Notes under the pieces: generated by a model
The model's input: the letters and a program-made list of their open reading frames with translations, nothing else
What the model was told of the DNA's origin: nothing
Database searches by the model: none
Made by a program: the position numbers and the translations under genes
Assembly (NCBI GenBank): GCA_013823485.1
Contig: PNMF01000013.1
Coordinates: 1 to 41,349 of the forward strand
DNA: 41,349 nucleotides
Direction of reading: 5' to 3'
Origin: Comamonadaceae bacterium
GTDB lineage: Bacteria; Pseudomonadota; Gammaproteobacteria; Burkholderiales; Burkholderiaceae_C
Shown here: piece by piece, positions 14,883 to 22,419 of the stretch
Layout of the letters: each line of letters starts with the position of its first letter
Position numbering within the stretch: the first letter of the stretch is position 1

Positions 14883-14913
14883 GGGGCCTTGTCTCGGGTT
14901 GTTGTGAGGCCCC
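14883..14913 (-). promoter_or_regulatory. Inverted repeat in the leader of the dehydrogenase gene
   Basis: GGGGCCT at 14883-14889 and AGGCCCC at 14907-14913 can form a 7-base-pair stem with a 17-base loop. On the transcript the 3' arm ends 3 bases before the ATG at 14879, where a ribosome-binding site would be. There is no T-run after it, so it is not a standard terminator for pilU. It may mask translation initiation or be incidental. Confidence 0.3.
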
Positions 14914-14934
14914 GGACTGTAAATCAATCGCGCA

Positions 14935-16071
14935 TCAGATGATGGTCAGGTGCTCGGTACCGGCCGCCAGGTCCTGGGTTTTGGCGCGCTGGCTGTTGAG
15001 CTTGATCTGCAGGCGCAGGTCATTGAGCGAATCGGCGTTGCGCAGGGCGTCTTCCAGCGTGATGAGGTTGGCCTCGAAGGCGTTGAACAGCGCCTGGTCG
15101 AAGGTCTGCATGCCGATGTTGGTGCTCTTCTTCATGATCTCCTTGATCTCGGCCACATCGCCCTTGAAGATCAGGTCGGAGATGAGCGGGGAGTTCAGCA
15201 TGATCTCCACCACCGCGTGGCGGCCCTTGTTGTCCTGGCGCGGGATCAGCCGCTGCGAGATGAGGGCCCGCAGGTTGAGCGACAGGTCCATGAGCAGCTG
15301 GGCGCGGCGCTCTTCGGGGAAGAAGTTGATGATGCGGTCCAGCGCCTGGTTGGCGCTGTTGGCGTGCAGGGTGGCCAGGCAGAGGTGGCCGGTTTCCGCA
15401 AACTGGATGGCGTGCTCCATGGTCTCGCGGTCGCGGATCTCGCCCATGAGGATGACGTCGGGCGCCTGGCGCAGCGTGTTCTTCAGTGCGGCTTCCCAGC
15501 TGTCGGTGTCGAGCCCGACCTCGCGCTGGGTCACCACACAGTTCTTGTGCGGGTGCACGAACTCGATCGGGTCCTCGATGGTGATGATGTGGCCCTGCGT
15601 GTTCTCGTTGCGCCAGTCCACCATGGCGGCCAGCGAGGTCGACTTGCCCGAGCCGGTGGCGCCCACCAGGATGCACAGCCCACGCTTGCTCAGCACCACG
15701 TCCTTGAGCACCTGCGGCAGACCCATCTTGTCGATGCTGGGCAGCGTCATGGGGATGGTCCGCATGACCATGCCGACCTTGCCCTGCTGCACGAAGGCAC
15801 TCACCCGGAAGCGACCGATGGAGGGGGGCGAGATCGCGAAATTGCACTCCTTGGTGCGCTCGAACTCGGCCGCCTGCTTGTCGTTCATGATGGCCCGCGC
15901 CAGCGCCAGCGTGTGGTTGCCGGTCAGGGGCTGCGGCGACACCTTGACCACCGAGCCATCGACCTTGATGGCGGGGGGGAAGTCGGCCGTGATGAACAGG
16001 TCGCTGCCGCCCCGGCTCAGCATGAGCTTGAGCAGGTCGTTGATGAACTTGGATGCCTGGTCGCGTTCCAT
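14935..16071 (-). CDS. pilU: Type IV pilus retraction ATPase PilU
   Basis: A 378-residue PilT-like AAA+ ATPase. It has Walker A VGATGSGKST, the Asp box ITIEDPIEFVH, Walker B VILMGEIRDRETM, and the His box LATLHANSANQALDRIINFF. PilU is an accessory retraction ATPase that works with PilT at the inner-membrane base of the type IV pilus. It lacks the C-terminal AIRNLIRE motif typical of PilT, and its position directly after pilT (6 bases) fits PilU. No other pilus genes are in the window. Confidence 0.94.
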   Translation of the reverse strand: MERDQASKFINDLLKLMLSRGGSDLFITADFPPAIKVDGSVVKVSPQPLTGNHTLALARAIMNDKQAAEFERTKECNFAISPPSIGRFRVSAFVQQGKVGMVMRTIPMTLPSIDKMGLPQVLKDVVLSKRGLCILVGATGSGKSTSLAAMVDWRNENTQGHIITIEDPIEFVHPHKNCVVTQREVGLDTDSWEAALKNTLRQAPDVILMGEIRDRETMEHAIQFAETGHLCLATLHANSANQALDRIINFFPEERRAQLLMDLSLNLRALISQRLIPRQDNKGRHAVVEIMLNSPLISDLIFKGDVAEIKEIMKKSTNIGMQTFDQALFNAFEANLITLEDALRNADSLNDLRLQIKLNSQRAKTQDLAAGTEHLTII

Positions 16072-16077
16072 GGTGCT

Positions 16078-17121
16078 TTATCCGGGGAAGTTCTCGGGGA
16101 TCTTCGCCTTGCTGCGGGCCTCTGCGGCGCTGATCACGTTGCGTTTGACCAGCTCGGCCAGGTTCTGGTCGAGCGTCTGCATGCCGACGTTGTTGCCGGT
16201 CTGGATGGCCGAGTACATCTGGGCCACTTTTGCTTCGCGGATCAGGTTGCGGATGGCGCTGGTGCCCAGCATGATCTCGTGCGCCGCGACCCGGCCGCTG
16301 CCGTCCTTGAGCTTGCACAGCGTCTGCGAAATGACCGCCACCAGCGATTCGGACAGCATCGCCCGGACCATGTCCTTCTCTTCGGCCGGGAACACGTCGA
16401 TCACGCGGTCGATGGTCTTGGCGGCGCTGCTGGTGTGCAGGGTGCCGAACACCAGGTGGCCGGTTTCGGCGGCGGTCATGGCCAGGCGGATGGTTTCCAG
16501 GTCGCGCAGTTCGCCCACCAGGATGGCGTCCGGGTCCTCGCGCAGGGCCGAACGCAGTGCGTTGGCGAAGCTCAGGGTGTGCGGGCCGACCTCGCGCTGA
16601 TTGACCAGACACTTCTTGGATTCGTGCACGAATTCAACCGGGTCCTCGATGGTCAGGATGTGACCGTACTCGGATTCGTTGAGGTGGTTGACCATACCGG
16701 CCAGCGTGGTGGACTTGCCCGAACCGGTCGGGCCGGTCACCAGCACCAGGCCCCGCGGCTTGAGGGCCAGGTCGCCGAAGATCTTGGGCGCGTTGAGCTG
16801 CTCCAGGGTCAGGATCTTGCTCGGAATGGTCCGGAACACCGCACCGGCACCCCGGTTCTGGTTGAAGGCATTGACCCGGAAACGCGACAGTCCCTCGATC
16901 TCGAACGAGAAGTCGACCTCCAGGAATTCCTCGAAGTGCTTGCGCTGGCTGTCGTTCATGATGTCGTACACCATGGCGTGGACAGCCTTGTGGTCCAGCG
17001 GCTCGACGTTGATGCGGCGGACGTCTCCGTGCACCCGTATCATGGGTGGCAGCCCGGCCGAGAGATGAAGATCGGATGCTTTGTTCTTGACGCTGAAGGC
17101 GAGCAACTGGGTGATATCCAT
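16078..17121 (-). CDS. pilT: Type IV pilus twitching motility retraction ATPase PilT
   Basis: A 347-residue hexameric ATPase that depolymerises type IV pili for twitching, DNA uptake and surface sensing. It opens MDITQLLAFSVKNKASDLHL, contains Walker A TGPTGSGKSTTLAGMV, ITIEDPVEFVHESKKC, Walker B AILVGELRDLETI, and the diagnostic C-terminal AIRNLIREAKVAQMYS. The ATG at 17121 gives the standard PilT start. It is divergent from yggS with 37 bases between starts; the gap includes the palindrome GTTCGAAC at 17146-17153. Confidence 0.96.
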   Translation of the reverse strand: MDITQLLAFSVKNKASDLHLSAGLPPMIRVHGDVRRINVEPLDHKAVHAMVYDIMNDSQRKHFEEFLEVDFSFEIEGLSRFRVNAFNQNRGAGAVFRTIPSKILTLEQLNAPKIFGDLALKPRGLVLVTGPTGSGKSTTLAGMVNHLNESEYGHILTIEDPVEFVHESKKCLVNQREVGPHTLSFANALRSALREDPDAILVGELRDLETIRLAMTAAETGHLVFGTLHTSSAAKTIDRVIDVFPAEEKDMVRAMLSESLVAVISQTLCKLKDGSGRVAAHEIMLGTSAIRNLIREAKVAQMYSAIQTGNNVGMQTLDQNLAELVKRNVISAAEARSKAKIPENFPG

Positions 17122-17158
17122 CCGGGATCCGTGCAGTAAATGATTGTTCGAACCGATT

Positions 17159-17905
17159 ATGACGACGATTGGCGACAACCTGTATAGCGTTTCCACACGC
17201 CTGCAACAGGCGTGCGCGCAGGCAGGTCGCCCGCGGGCCGAGGTCCGTCTGCTGGCGGTTTCCAAGACCTTCGATGCCGACGCCGTTCGCCAGGCCTGGC
17301 GGGCCGGCCAGCGTGCCTTTGGCGAAAACTATGTGCAGGAAGGGGTGGCCAAGATCGAGGCGCTGGCCACCGCCGGCGACTGCCCCGGCCTGGAATGGCA
17401 CTGCATCGGTCCGCTGCAGAGCAACAAGACCCGGCCGGTGGCCGAGCACTTCGACTGGGTGCACAGCGTGGACCGGCTCAAGGTGGCCGAGCGGCTGTCG
17501 GCCCAGCGCCCGGCCGGGCGGGCACCGCTGCAGGTGTGCCTGCAGGTCGATGTGGATGGTGGCGCCAACAAATCGGGCGTGGCGCCGGCCGATCTGCCGG
17601 CGCTGGCCGAAGCGGTGGCCCGGCTGCCCGGGCTGCGGCTGCGCGGGCTGATGTGCATCCCCGAGCCGGCGCCGGACTTCGAGAGCCAGCGGGCCCTGTT
17701 TCTTCAGGCCCGCGCCCTGTTCGACGATCTGCGGGCCCGGGGTTTCGATCTCGACACCTTGTCCATGGGCATGAGCGACGATCTGGAGGCGGCGGTGGCG
17801 GCCGGCTCCACCCTGGTCCGGGTGGGCCGGGCCATCTTTGGCCACCGGGAGCGCAAACCCGGCCCGCCCGGCCCGTTCGATGCGGCTACAGCGGCAGCCG
17901 CGTGA
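17159..17905 (+). CDS. yggS: YggS-family pyridoxal phosphate homeostasis protein
   Basis: A 248-residue TIM-barrel PLP-binding protein (PLPHP/PROSC family) that helps control free PLP. The lysine that binds PLP is in LLAVSKTF; other hallmarks are FGENYVQEG, WHCIGPLQSNKT and LSMGMSDDLEAAVAAGSTLVR. The ATG at 17159 gives the usual length. The pairing with divergent pilT is common in proteobacteria. Its last 20 bases overlap the end of the convergent Lrp-type regulator gene. Confidence 0.94.
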   Translation: MTTIGDNLYSVSTRLQQACAQAGRPRAEVRLLAVSKTFDADAVRQAWRAGQRAFGENYVQEGVAKIEALATAGDCPGLEWHCIGPLQSNKTRPVAEHFDWVHSVDRLKVAERLSAQRPAGRAPLQVCLQVDVDGGANKSGVAPADLPALAEAVARLPGLRLRGLMCIPEPAPDFESQRALFLQARALFDDLRARGFDLDTLSMGMSDDLEAAVAAGSTLVRVGRAIFGHRERKPGPPGPFDAATAAAA

Positions 17906-18353
17906 GGTTCTTGACCTCTTCCATCACGGCATAGGTGCGGGTCTCGCGCACGCCCGGCAGTTGCCAGAGCACCTGGCCGGCGAACTGCCGGTAGGCCCCC
18001 ATGTCGGCCATGCGGGTCTTGAGCAGATAGTCAAAGCCGCCGGCCACCATGTGGCATTCCATGATCTCGTCGTGCACCTGCACCGCGGCCTTGAAGGCGT
18101 CGAACACATGGGGTGTGGTGCGGTCGAGCAGCACCTCCACGAAAACCATCATGCCGCGCCCGAGCTTGAACGGATCCAGCCGGGCTTCGTAGCCCAGGAT
18201 GTAGCCATCGCGCTGCAGGCGCTGGGTGCGGGCCAGCACGGCGGTGGGCGAGAGGCCGATGGCCTCGGCCAGCTTCAGGTTGCTGATGCGCCCGTCGGTC
18301 TGCAGCAGGTTGAGGATCCGCAGATCGATCCGGTCCAGTTCAGTCGGATTCAT
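17886..18353 (-). CDS. Lrp/AsnC-family regulator, probable proline-responsive activator of putA
   Basis: A 155-residue Lrp-type protein: N-terminal winged helix (about residues 5-60; LDRIDLRILNLLQTDGRISN, LAEAIGLSPTAVLARTQRLQ) and a C-terminal RAM ligand/oligomerisation domain (VFVEVLLD... HMVAGGFDYLLKTRM). It is divergent from putA. Because this PutA lacks its own DNA-binding domain, the neighbouring Lrp protein is the likely proline sensor, as with PutR/BkdR-like regulators in other proteobacteria. The ligand is inferred. Confidence 0.9.
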   Translation of the reverse strand: MNPTELDRIDLRILNLLQTDGRISNLKLAEAIGLSPTAVLARTQRLQRDGYILGYEARLDPFKLGRGMMVFVEVLLDRTTPHVFDAFKAAVQVHDEIMECHMVAGGFDYLLKTRMADMGAYRQFAGQVLWQLPGVRETRTYAVMEEVKNLTRLPL

Positions 18354-18354
18354 G

Positions 18355-18426
18355 AATCACCAAAAGCGTTTTGAAATTTGGTGAATTATTCATTTAAATC
18401 CAATGCAAAGTGCCGTCATTCACCAG
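18355..18426. promoter_or_regulatory. Candidate Lrp-type operator between the regulator and putA
   Basis: This AT-rich 87-base gap contains three copies of an ATTCACCA-like half-site: AATCACCAAA at 18355-18364, its inverse TTTGGTGAAT starting 18377, and ATTCACCAG at 18417-18425. The first two form an inverted repeat with a 12-base spacer. Lrp-family proteins bind multiple degenerate AT-rich sites across divergent promoters, so these are good candidates. The gap is clearly lower in GC than the surrounding genes. Confidence 0.5.
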
Positions 18427-18440
18427 TTTCGGAGTTTGAC

Positions 18441-21431
18441 ATGACATCCATCTGCACCGCCCCCGACGACCGCCTGCCCCCGCCTTGCCGACCCGAGCCG
18501 GACGTGCTGCGCCGCCATCTGGCCGATCTGCAACAGGCGCTCGACTGGGCCGCCGTGGCCCGCATGGCGTCCCCCTGGGTGCAGGCGGTGCGCGACAACC
18601 CGCCGCCCTTCTGGGCCATGGAGAGCCTGCTCAAGGAGTACCCGATCAGCAGTGCCGAGGGGCTGGCGCTCATGCGCCTGGCCGAGGCGCTGCTGCGCGT
18701 GCCGGATGCCGAGACCGCCATTGCCCTGACGGCCGACCAGCTGGGGCGGGCCGATTTTGAGGGGGCTGCCGACGCCACCCTGGCCCGCCTCTCGTCCACC
18801 GCGATCGCCATGAGCAAAAAATTCCTGCCGCAGGAAGGGCAGGAGGCCGGCCTGATGGCCCGGCTGGGTGCCCGGACCGTCGTGGGCGCCACGGTGCGGG
18901 CGGTGCAGCTGCTGGGCCGCCAGTTCGTGCTGGGCCAGACCATTGCCGAAGCGCTGGCCACCTCCGCCAGCCAGCGCCGCCGGCAGGCCGGTCTTCGCTT
19001 CAGTTACGACATGCTGGGCGAGGGCGCCCGGACCGACGCCGACGCGCGCCGTTACCTGGAAAGCTACCGGGAGGCGCTGGTCGCCATCGCCGCCCACGAG
19101 TCCCGCCAGGCCGATGCCGGCAGTGGTCCGGCCGACCGGGACGGCATCTCCATCAAGCTCAGTGCGCTGCATCCGCGCTACGAACACGCGCAGCACGAAC
19201 GGGTGATGTCCGAGCTGGTGCCCCGGGTCTGGGGCCTGTGCGAGCTGGCCGCCGCCGCCGGCCTGAACCTGACCATCGATGCCGAAGAGGTCGACCGGCT
19301 CGAACTGTCGCTGTCGGTGTTCGAGGCTCTGGCCGAGCGGGTGGCGCAGCACTGCCCCGGCTGGACCGGCCTCGGGCTGGCGCTGCAGGCCTACCAGACC
19401 CGTTCGGTGGAACTGATCGCCGAAGTGGCTGCCATCGCGCGCCGGCACCGGCTGCGTTTCATGTGCCGGCTGGTCAAGGGCGCCTACTGGGACGCAGAGA
19501 TCAAGCGGGCCCAGGAGCTGGGGCTGCCGGGCTACCCGGTCTTCACCCGCAAGCACCACACCGATGTGAGCTACCTGGCCTGCGCCAAGGCATTGCTGGA
19601 CGCGGCCGATGCGATCCACCCGCAGTTCGCCACCCACAACGCCGCCACCATCGCCGCCATCCTGCAGATGGCACGGGCCCGGGGCGCGCCCTTCGAGCTG
19701 CAGCGCCTGCACGGCATGGGCGAGGGCGTGTACCGCGAGGTGCTGCGCGACCCCGCGGTCACCTGCCGGGTATACGCCCCGGTGGGCGCCCACCGCGACC
19801 TGCTGGCTTACCTGGTCCGGCGTCTGCTGGAGAACGGCGCCAACTCCTCTTTTGTGCACCAGCTGGCCGATGTGCAGGTGCCGGTGGCCGAGCTGCTGCA
19901 GTCGCCGCTGGAGGCCGCCGATGCCAGCGTGTCGACCCCCTCGCCGTTGCCGGCCCCGATCGATCTGTATGGCACGGCGCGCATGAACAGCGCGGGTGTC
20001 GATCTGGCCGTGGCCGCCGAGCGCCGCACGCTCGCGGCGGCATCGGAGCGCTGCCGCGTGCCGCAGGTGCCCGAGTCCCCGGCCGAGGCGGCGCCGGCGG
20101 CGGTTGCCCGCGCCGTGGCGGCCTTTGCGGCCTGGAGTCACCGGCCGGTGGGCGAGCGGGCCAGCACCCTGCGCTACGCTGCCGACGCCATGCAGCGGCA
20201 GCTGCCCGACCTGTGCGCGCTGCTGGTCCATGAAGCCGGCAAGACCTGGGGCGACGCGGTGGCCGAGGTGCGGGAGGCGATCGATTTCCTGCGCTACTAC
20301 GCCGCCGAGGCCGAAACCCTGATGGCCCCCCGTTCCCTACCGGGCCCCACCGGCGAGAGCAATGTGCTGCGGCTGCACGGGCGGGGCGCCTGGGTCTGCA
20401 TCAGCCCCTGGAATTTCCCGTTGGCCATCTTTGTGGGCCAGGTGGCGGCCGCGCTGGTCACCGGCAACACGGTGCTGGCCAAGCCGGCCGAACAGACGCC
20501 CGGCGTGGCCCGGGTGGCGGTCGATCTGCTGCACGCCGCCGGTGTGCCCGCCGATGCGTTGCAGCTGCTGCACGGTCCGGGCGAGACCATCGGCGCCGCC
20601 TTGGTCGCCCAGCCGCAGGTGGCCGGCGTGGTGTTCACCGGTTCCACCCCGGTGGCCAAGCTGATCCAGCGGGCACTGGCCGCCAAGGATGGCCCCATCG
20701 TGCCCCTGATCGCCGAAACCGGCGGCATCAATGCCATGCTGGTCGACAGTACCGCCCTGCCCGAACAGGTGGCCGACGCGGTGGTGCAGAGCGCGTTCCG
20801 CAGCGCGGGCCAGCGCTGCTCGGCCTTGCGGGTGCTGTGCGTGCACGAGGCCGTGGCCGATGCGGTGGTCGCCATGGTCGAAGGCGCCGCGCGCGAACTG
20901 GTGTCGGGTGATCCGTCGCAGCTCGCGACCGATGTCGGCCCGGTGATCGACGATGAAGCGGCCCGCACCATCCGCGGCCACCTGCAACGCCTCCGATTGA
21001 TCGGGCGGGTGCGGCGCGGCGATGCGGGCGAGGGTCGCTGGATCCCGCCCCAGCTGGTCGAGGTGGACGACCTGGCCGGCATCGCCCACGAGATCTTCGG
21101 TCCGGTGCTGCAGGTGGTGCGCTGGTCCGGTGATCCGGCCGAGGTGATCGGGTCGATCAACGCACTGGGCTTCGGCCTCACCCTGGGCATCCAGACCCGT
21201 ATCGACAGCCGGGCACAGGCGCTCGCCGCGCAGGCCCGGGTGGGCAATGTGTATGTCAACCGCAACATGATCGGGGCGGTGGTCGGTGTGCAGCCCTTCG
21301 GTGGCGAGGGCCTCAGCGGCACCGGTCCCAAAGCCGGGGGGCCCCATTACCTGCCCCGTTTCTGCGCCGAGCAGACCCTGACCATCAACACCACGGCGGC
21401 GGGCGGCAACGTGCAGCTGTTCGCAGGTTGA
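18441..21431 (+). CDS. putA: Bifunctional proline dehydrogenase/L-glutamate gamma-semialdehyde dehydrogenase
   Basis: PutA oxidises proline to glutamate in two steps, passing electrons from FAD to quinone and then reducing NAD+. The 996-residue protein has an FAD-linked PRODH barrel (about residues 130-470; ISIKLSALHPRYEHAQHERV, RLVKGAYWDAEIKRAQ) and an ALDH domain (about 520-980; CISPWNFPLAIFVGQVAAAL, VVFTGSTPVAKLI, IAETGGINAM). The catalytic cysteine is C793 in SAGQRCSALRV. It lacks the N-terminal ribbon-helix-helix found in E. coli PutA, hence the separate regulator. The ATG at 18441 has GGAG 6 bases upstream. Confidence 0.96.
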   Translation: MTSICTAPDDRLPPPCRPEPDVLRRHLADLQQALDWAAVARMASPWVQAVRDNPPPFWAMESLLKEYPISSAEGLALMRLAEALLRVPDAETAIALTADQLGRADFEGAADATLARLSSTAIAMSKKFLPQEGQEAGLMARLGARTVVGATVRAVQLLGRQFVLGQTIAEALATSASQRRRQAGLRFSYDMLGEGARTDADARRYLESYREALVAIAAHESRQADAGSGPADRDGISIKLSALHPRYEHAQHERVMSELVPRVWGLCELAAAAGLNLTIDAEEVDRLELSLSVFEALAERVAQHCPGWTGLGLALQAYQTRSVELIAEVAAIARRHRLRFMCRLVKGAYWDAEIKRAQELGLPGYPVFTRKHHTDVSYLACAKALLDAADAIHPQFATHNAATIAAILQMARARGAPFELQRLHGMGEGVYREVLRDPAVTCRVYAPVGAHRDLLAYLVRRLLENGANSSFVHQLADVQVPVAELLQSPLEAADASVSTPSPLPAPIDLYGTARMNSAGVDLAVAAERRTLAAASERCRVPQVPESPAEAAPAAVARAVAAFAAWSHRPVGERASTLRYAADAMQRQLPDLCALLVHEAGKTWGDAVAEVREAIDFLRYYAAEAETLMAPRSLPGPTGESNVLRLHGRGAWVCISPWNFPLAIFVGQVAAALVTGNTVLAKPAEQTPGVARVAVDLLHAAGVPADALQLLHGPGETIGAALVAQPQVAGVVFTGSTPVAKLIQRALAAKDGPIVPLIAETGGINAMLVDSTALPEQVADAVVQSAFRSAGQRCSALRVLCVHEAVADAVVAMVEGAARELVSGDPSQLATDVGPVIDDEAARTIRGHLQRLRLIGRVRRGDAGEGRWIPPQLVEVDDLAGIAHEIFGPVLQVVRWSGDPAEVIGSINALGFGLTLGIQTRIDSRAQALAAQARVGNVYVNRNMIGAVVGVQPFGGEGLSGTGPKAGGPHYLPRFCAEQTLTINTTAAGGNVQLFAG

Positions 21432-21459
21432 GTGCGTCCCGGAGGCCCAGATGTAACAA

Positions 21460-21476
21460 AACAATTGCAAATTGTT
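21460..21476. repeat. Short perfect inverted repeat downstream of putA
   Basis: AACAATT and AATTGTT flank GCA, giving 7-base arms in an AT-rich patch between putA and the next small gene. ATTAACAT shortly downstream (21485-21492) could hold a -10 element, so the repeat may be an operator for the 103-residue protein gene. It has no T-run directly after it, so I do not call it a terminator. Confidence 0.35.
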
Positions 21477-21551
21477 GCTTTTGGATTAACATCCGCCCAC
21501 GACATCCGCGTGTGCGGCATGCACCGACCGCCCGCCTTCGGGGGACCCTCC

Positions 21552-21863
21552 ATGAGCACTCTGGCCAGACTCCAACAGCACGCCGATGTGGCCAGCCTGA
21601 AATCGGCCCTGCACCAGCTGTGCAGCGAGTTCGGACGGATCACCCGGCTCGACGTGCTGGCCGCTACCCAACAAGGCGTGCGTCAGGCGGTCTGTTTCCT
21701 GCGGATGGACCGGCCCGAGCAGGAGCAGCAACTCATGAAGACCCTGGGTGTGGGCCGTTACGGCGGCGAGGTGGTGTTCGTGATCCGGCTCGGCGAGCCG
21801 GAGCCGGATCCGGCCGACAACGACACCCCGGCCTGGGCCGACTCCAACATCTACGGCAGCTGA
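21552..21863 (+). CDS. Small conserved-type protein, function unknown
   Basis: A 103-residue protein beginning MSTLARLQQHADVASLKSAL. The middle part (LCSEFGRITRLDVLAATQQG, then RQAVCFLRMD) has the alternating pattern of an RRM-like alpha/beta fold, and similar short proteins in Burkholderiales are often annotated as RNA-binding; I cannot confirm this. The C-terminus is acidic. It lies 120 bases after putA and is convergent with the response regulator gene. The ATG at 21552 was chosen over earlier in-frame alternatives because the upstream extension lies in the AT-rich gap. Confidence 0.62.
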   Translation: MSTLARLQQHADVASLKSALHQLCSEFGRITRLDVLAATQQGVRQAVCFLRMDRPEQEQQLMKTLGVGRYGGEVVFVIRLGEPEPDPADNDTPAWADSNIYGS

Positions 21864-21920
21864 TTCAAGGCAGCTGACCTACAGCGGCCGCCCCGGCTGC
21901 AGCGCAGGGCAGGCCGGTGC

Positions 21921-21940
21921 AGATCAGTGGAGATCAGTGC
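21921..21940. repeat. Tandem 10-base repeat at a gene end
   Basis: AGATCAGTGG is followed immediately by AGATCAGTGC. The second copy contains the stop codon of the minus-strand response regulator gene. This is a small local duplication in the convergent gap. Confidence 0.5.
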
Positions 21941-22419
21941 AGGTCGCCGAAGCCGGTGTTCCGGGTGCCGGCGCCCGGGCGGTTGGGCGCGGTCTGGTTG
22001 ATGTTCACCCAGAACTCGCACACATGTTTCATGGCGCTCAGGAACTGGGAGAACTCGGTCGGCTTGGCGATGTAGGCGTTGGTGCCTGCATCGTAGGCGC
22101 GCAGCAGGTCGCTCGGCTCGGTGGAGGAGGTCAGGATCACCACCGGAATGTTGTGCAGCGCATCCGACCCCTTGATTTCCTGCAGCACACCGATGCCGTC
22201 CAGCAGCGGCATCTTCAGGTCGAGCAGCACCAGCGCCGGGTTGACGCCGTTGCGCTGGTTGAACTCGTTGCGGCAGTACAGGTAGTCCAGCGCCTGCATG
22301 CCGTCCGAGACATGGGTCACGCGGCCGTCCAGACCGTGGCGCGAGAGCGCCAGCTTGGTCAGTTCGGCATCGTCCGGGTTGTCCTCCACCAGGAGGATGC
22401 ATTCATTGATGTGGTTCAT
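21934..22419 (-). CDS. Single-domain response regulator (Rcp1-like)
   Basis: A 161-residue receiver-only protein. It has the acidic pocket LVEDNPDDAE, the phosphoacceptor aspartate in LVLLDLKMPLLDG, the switch region VVILTSSTEPSDLL and the lysine in AYIAKPTEFSQF. The receiver is of the Rcp1 type that typically partners phytochrome-like or PAS-type kinases. There is no output domain, so it probably relays phosphate or acts by protein contact. Its ATG overlaps the stop of the kinase gene by 4 bases, indicating a cognate pair. Confidence 0.92.
   Translation of the reverse strand: MNHINECILLVEDNPDDAELTKLALSRHGLDGRVTHVSDGMQALDYLYCRNEFNQRNGVNPALVLLDLKMPLLDGIGVLQEIKGSDALHNIPVVILTSSTEPSDLLRAYDAGTNAYIAKPTEFSQFLSAMKHVCEFWVNINQTAPNRPGAGTRNTGFGDLH

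Noticed and set aside
14950-17139. 729-codon open frame antisense to pilU and pilT on the plus strand
   Set aside because: It mirrors the codon bias of two well-conserved genes in high-GC DNA, crosses both genes and their gap, and its translation is low-complexity (His/Gln/Gly/Val-rich) with no family motif.
18420-20231. 603-codon minus-strand frame antisense to putA
   Set aside because: Lies wholly within putA with low-complexity translation and no motif.
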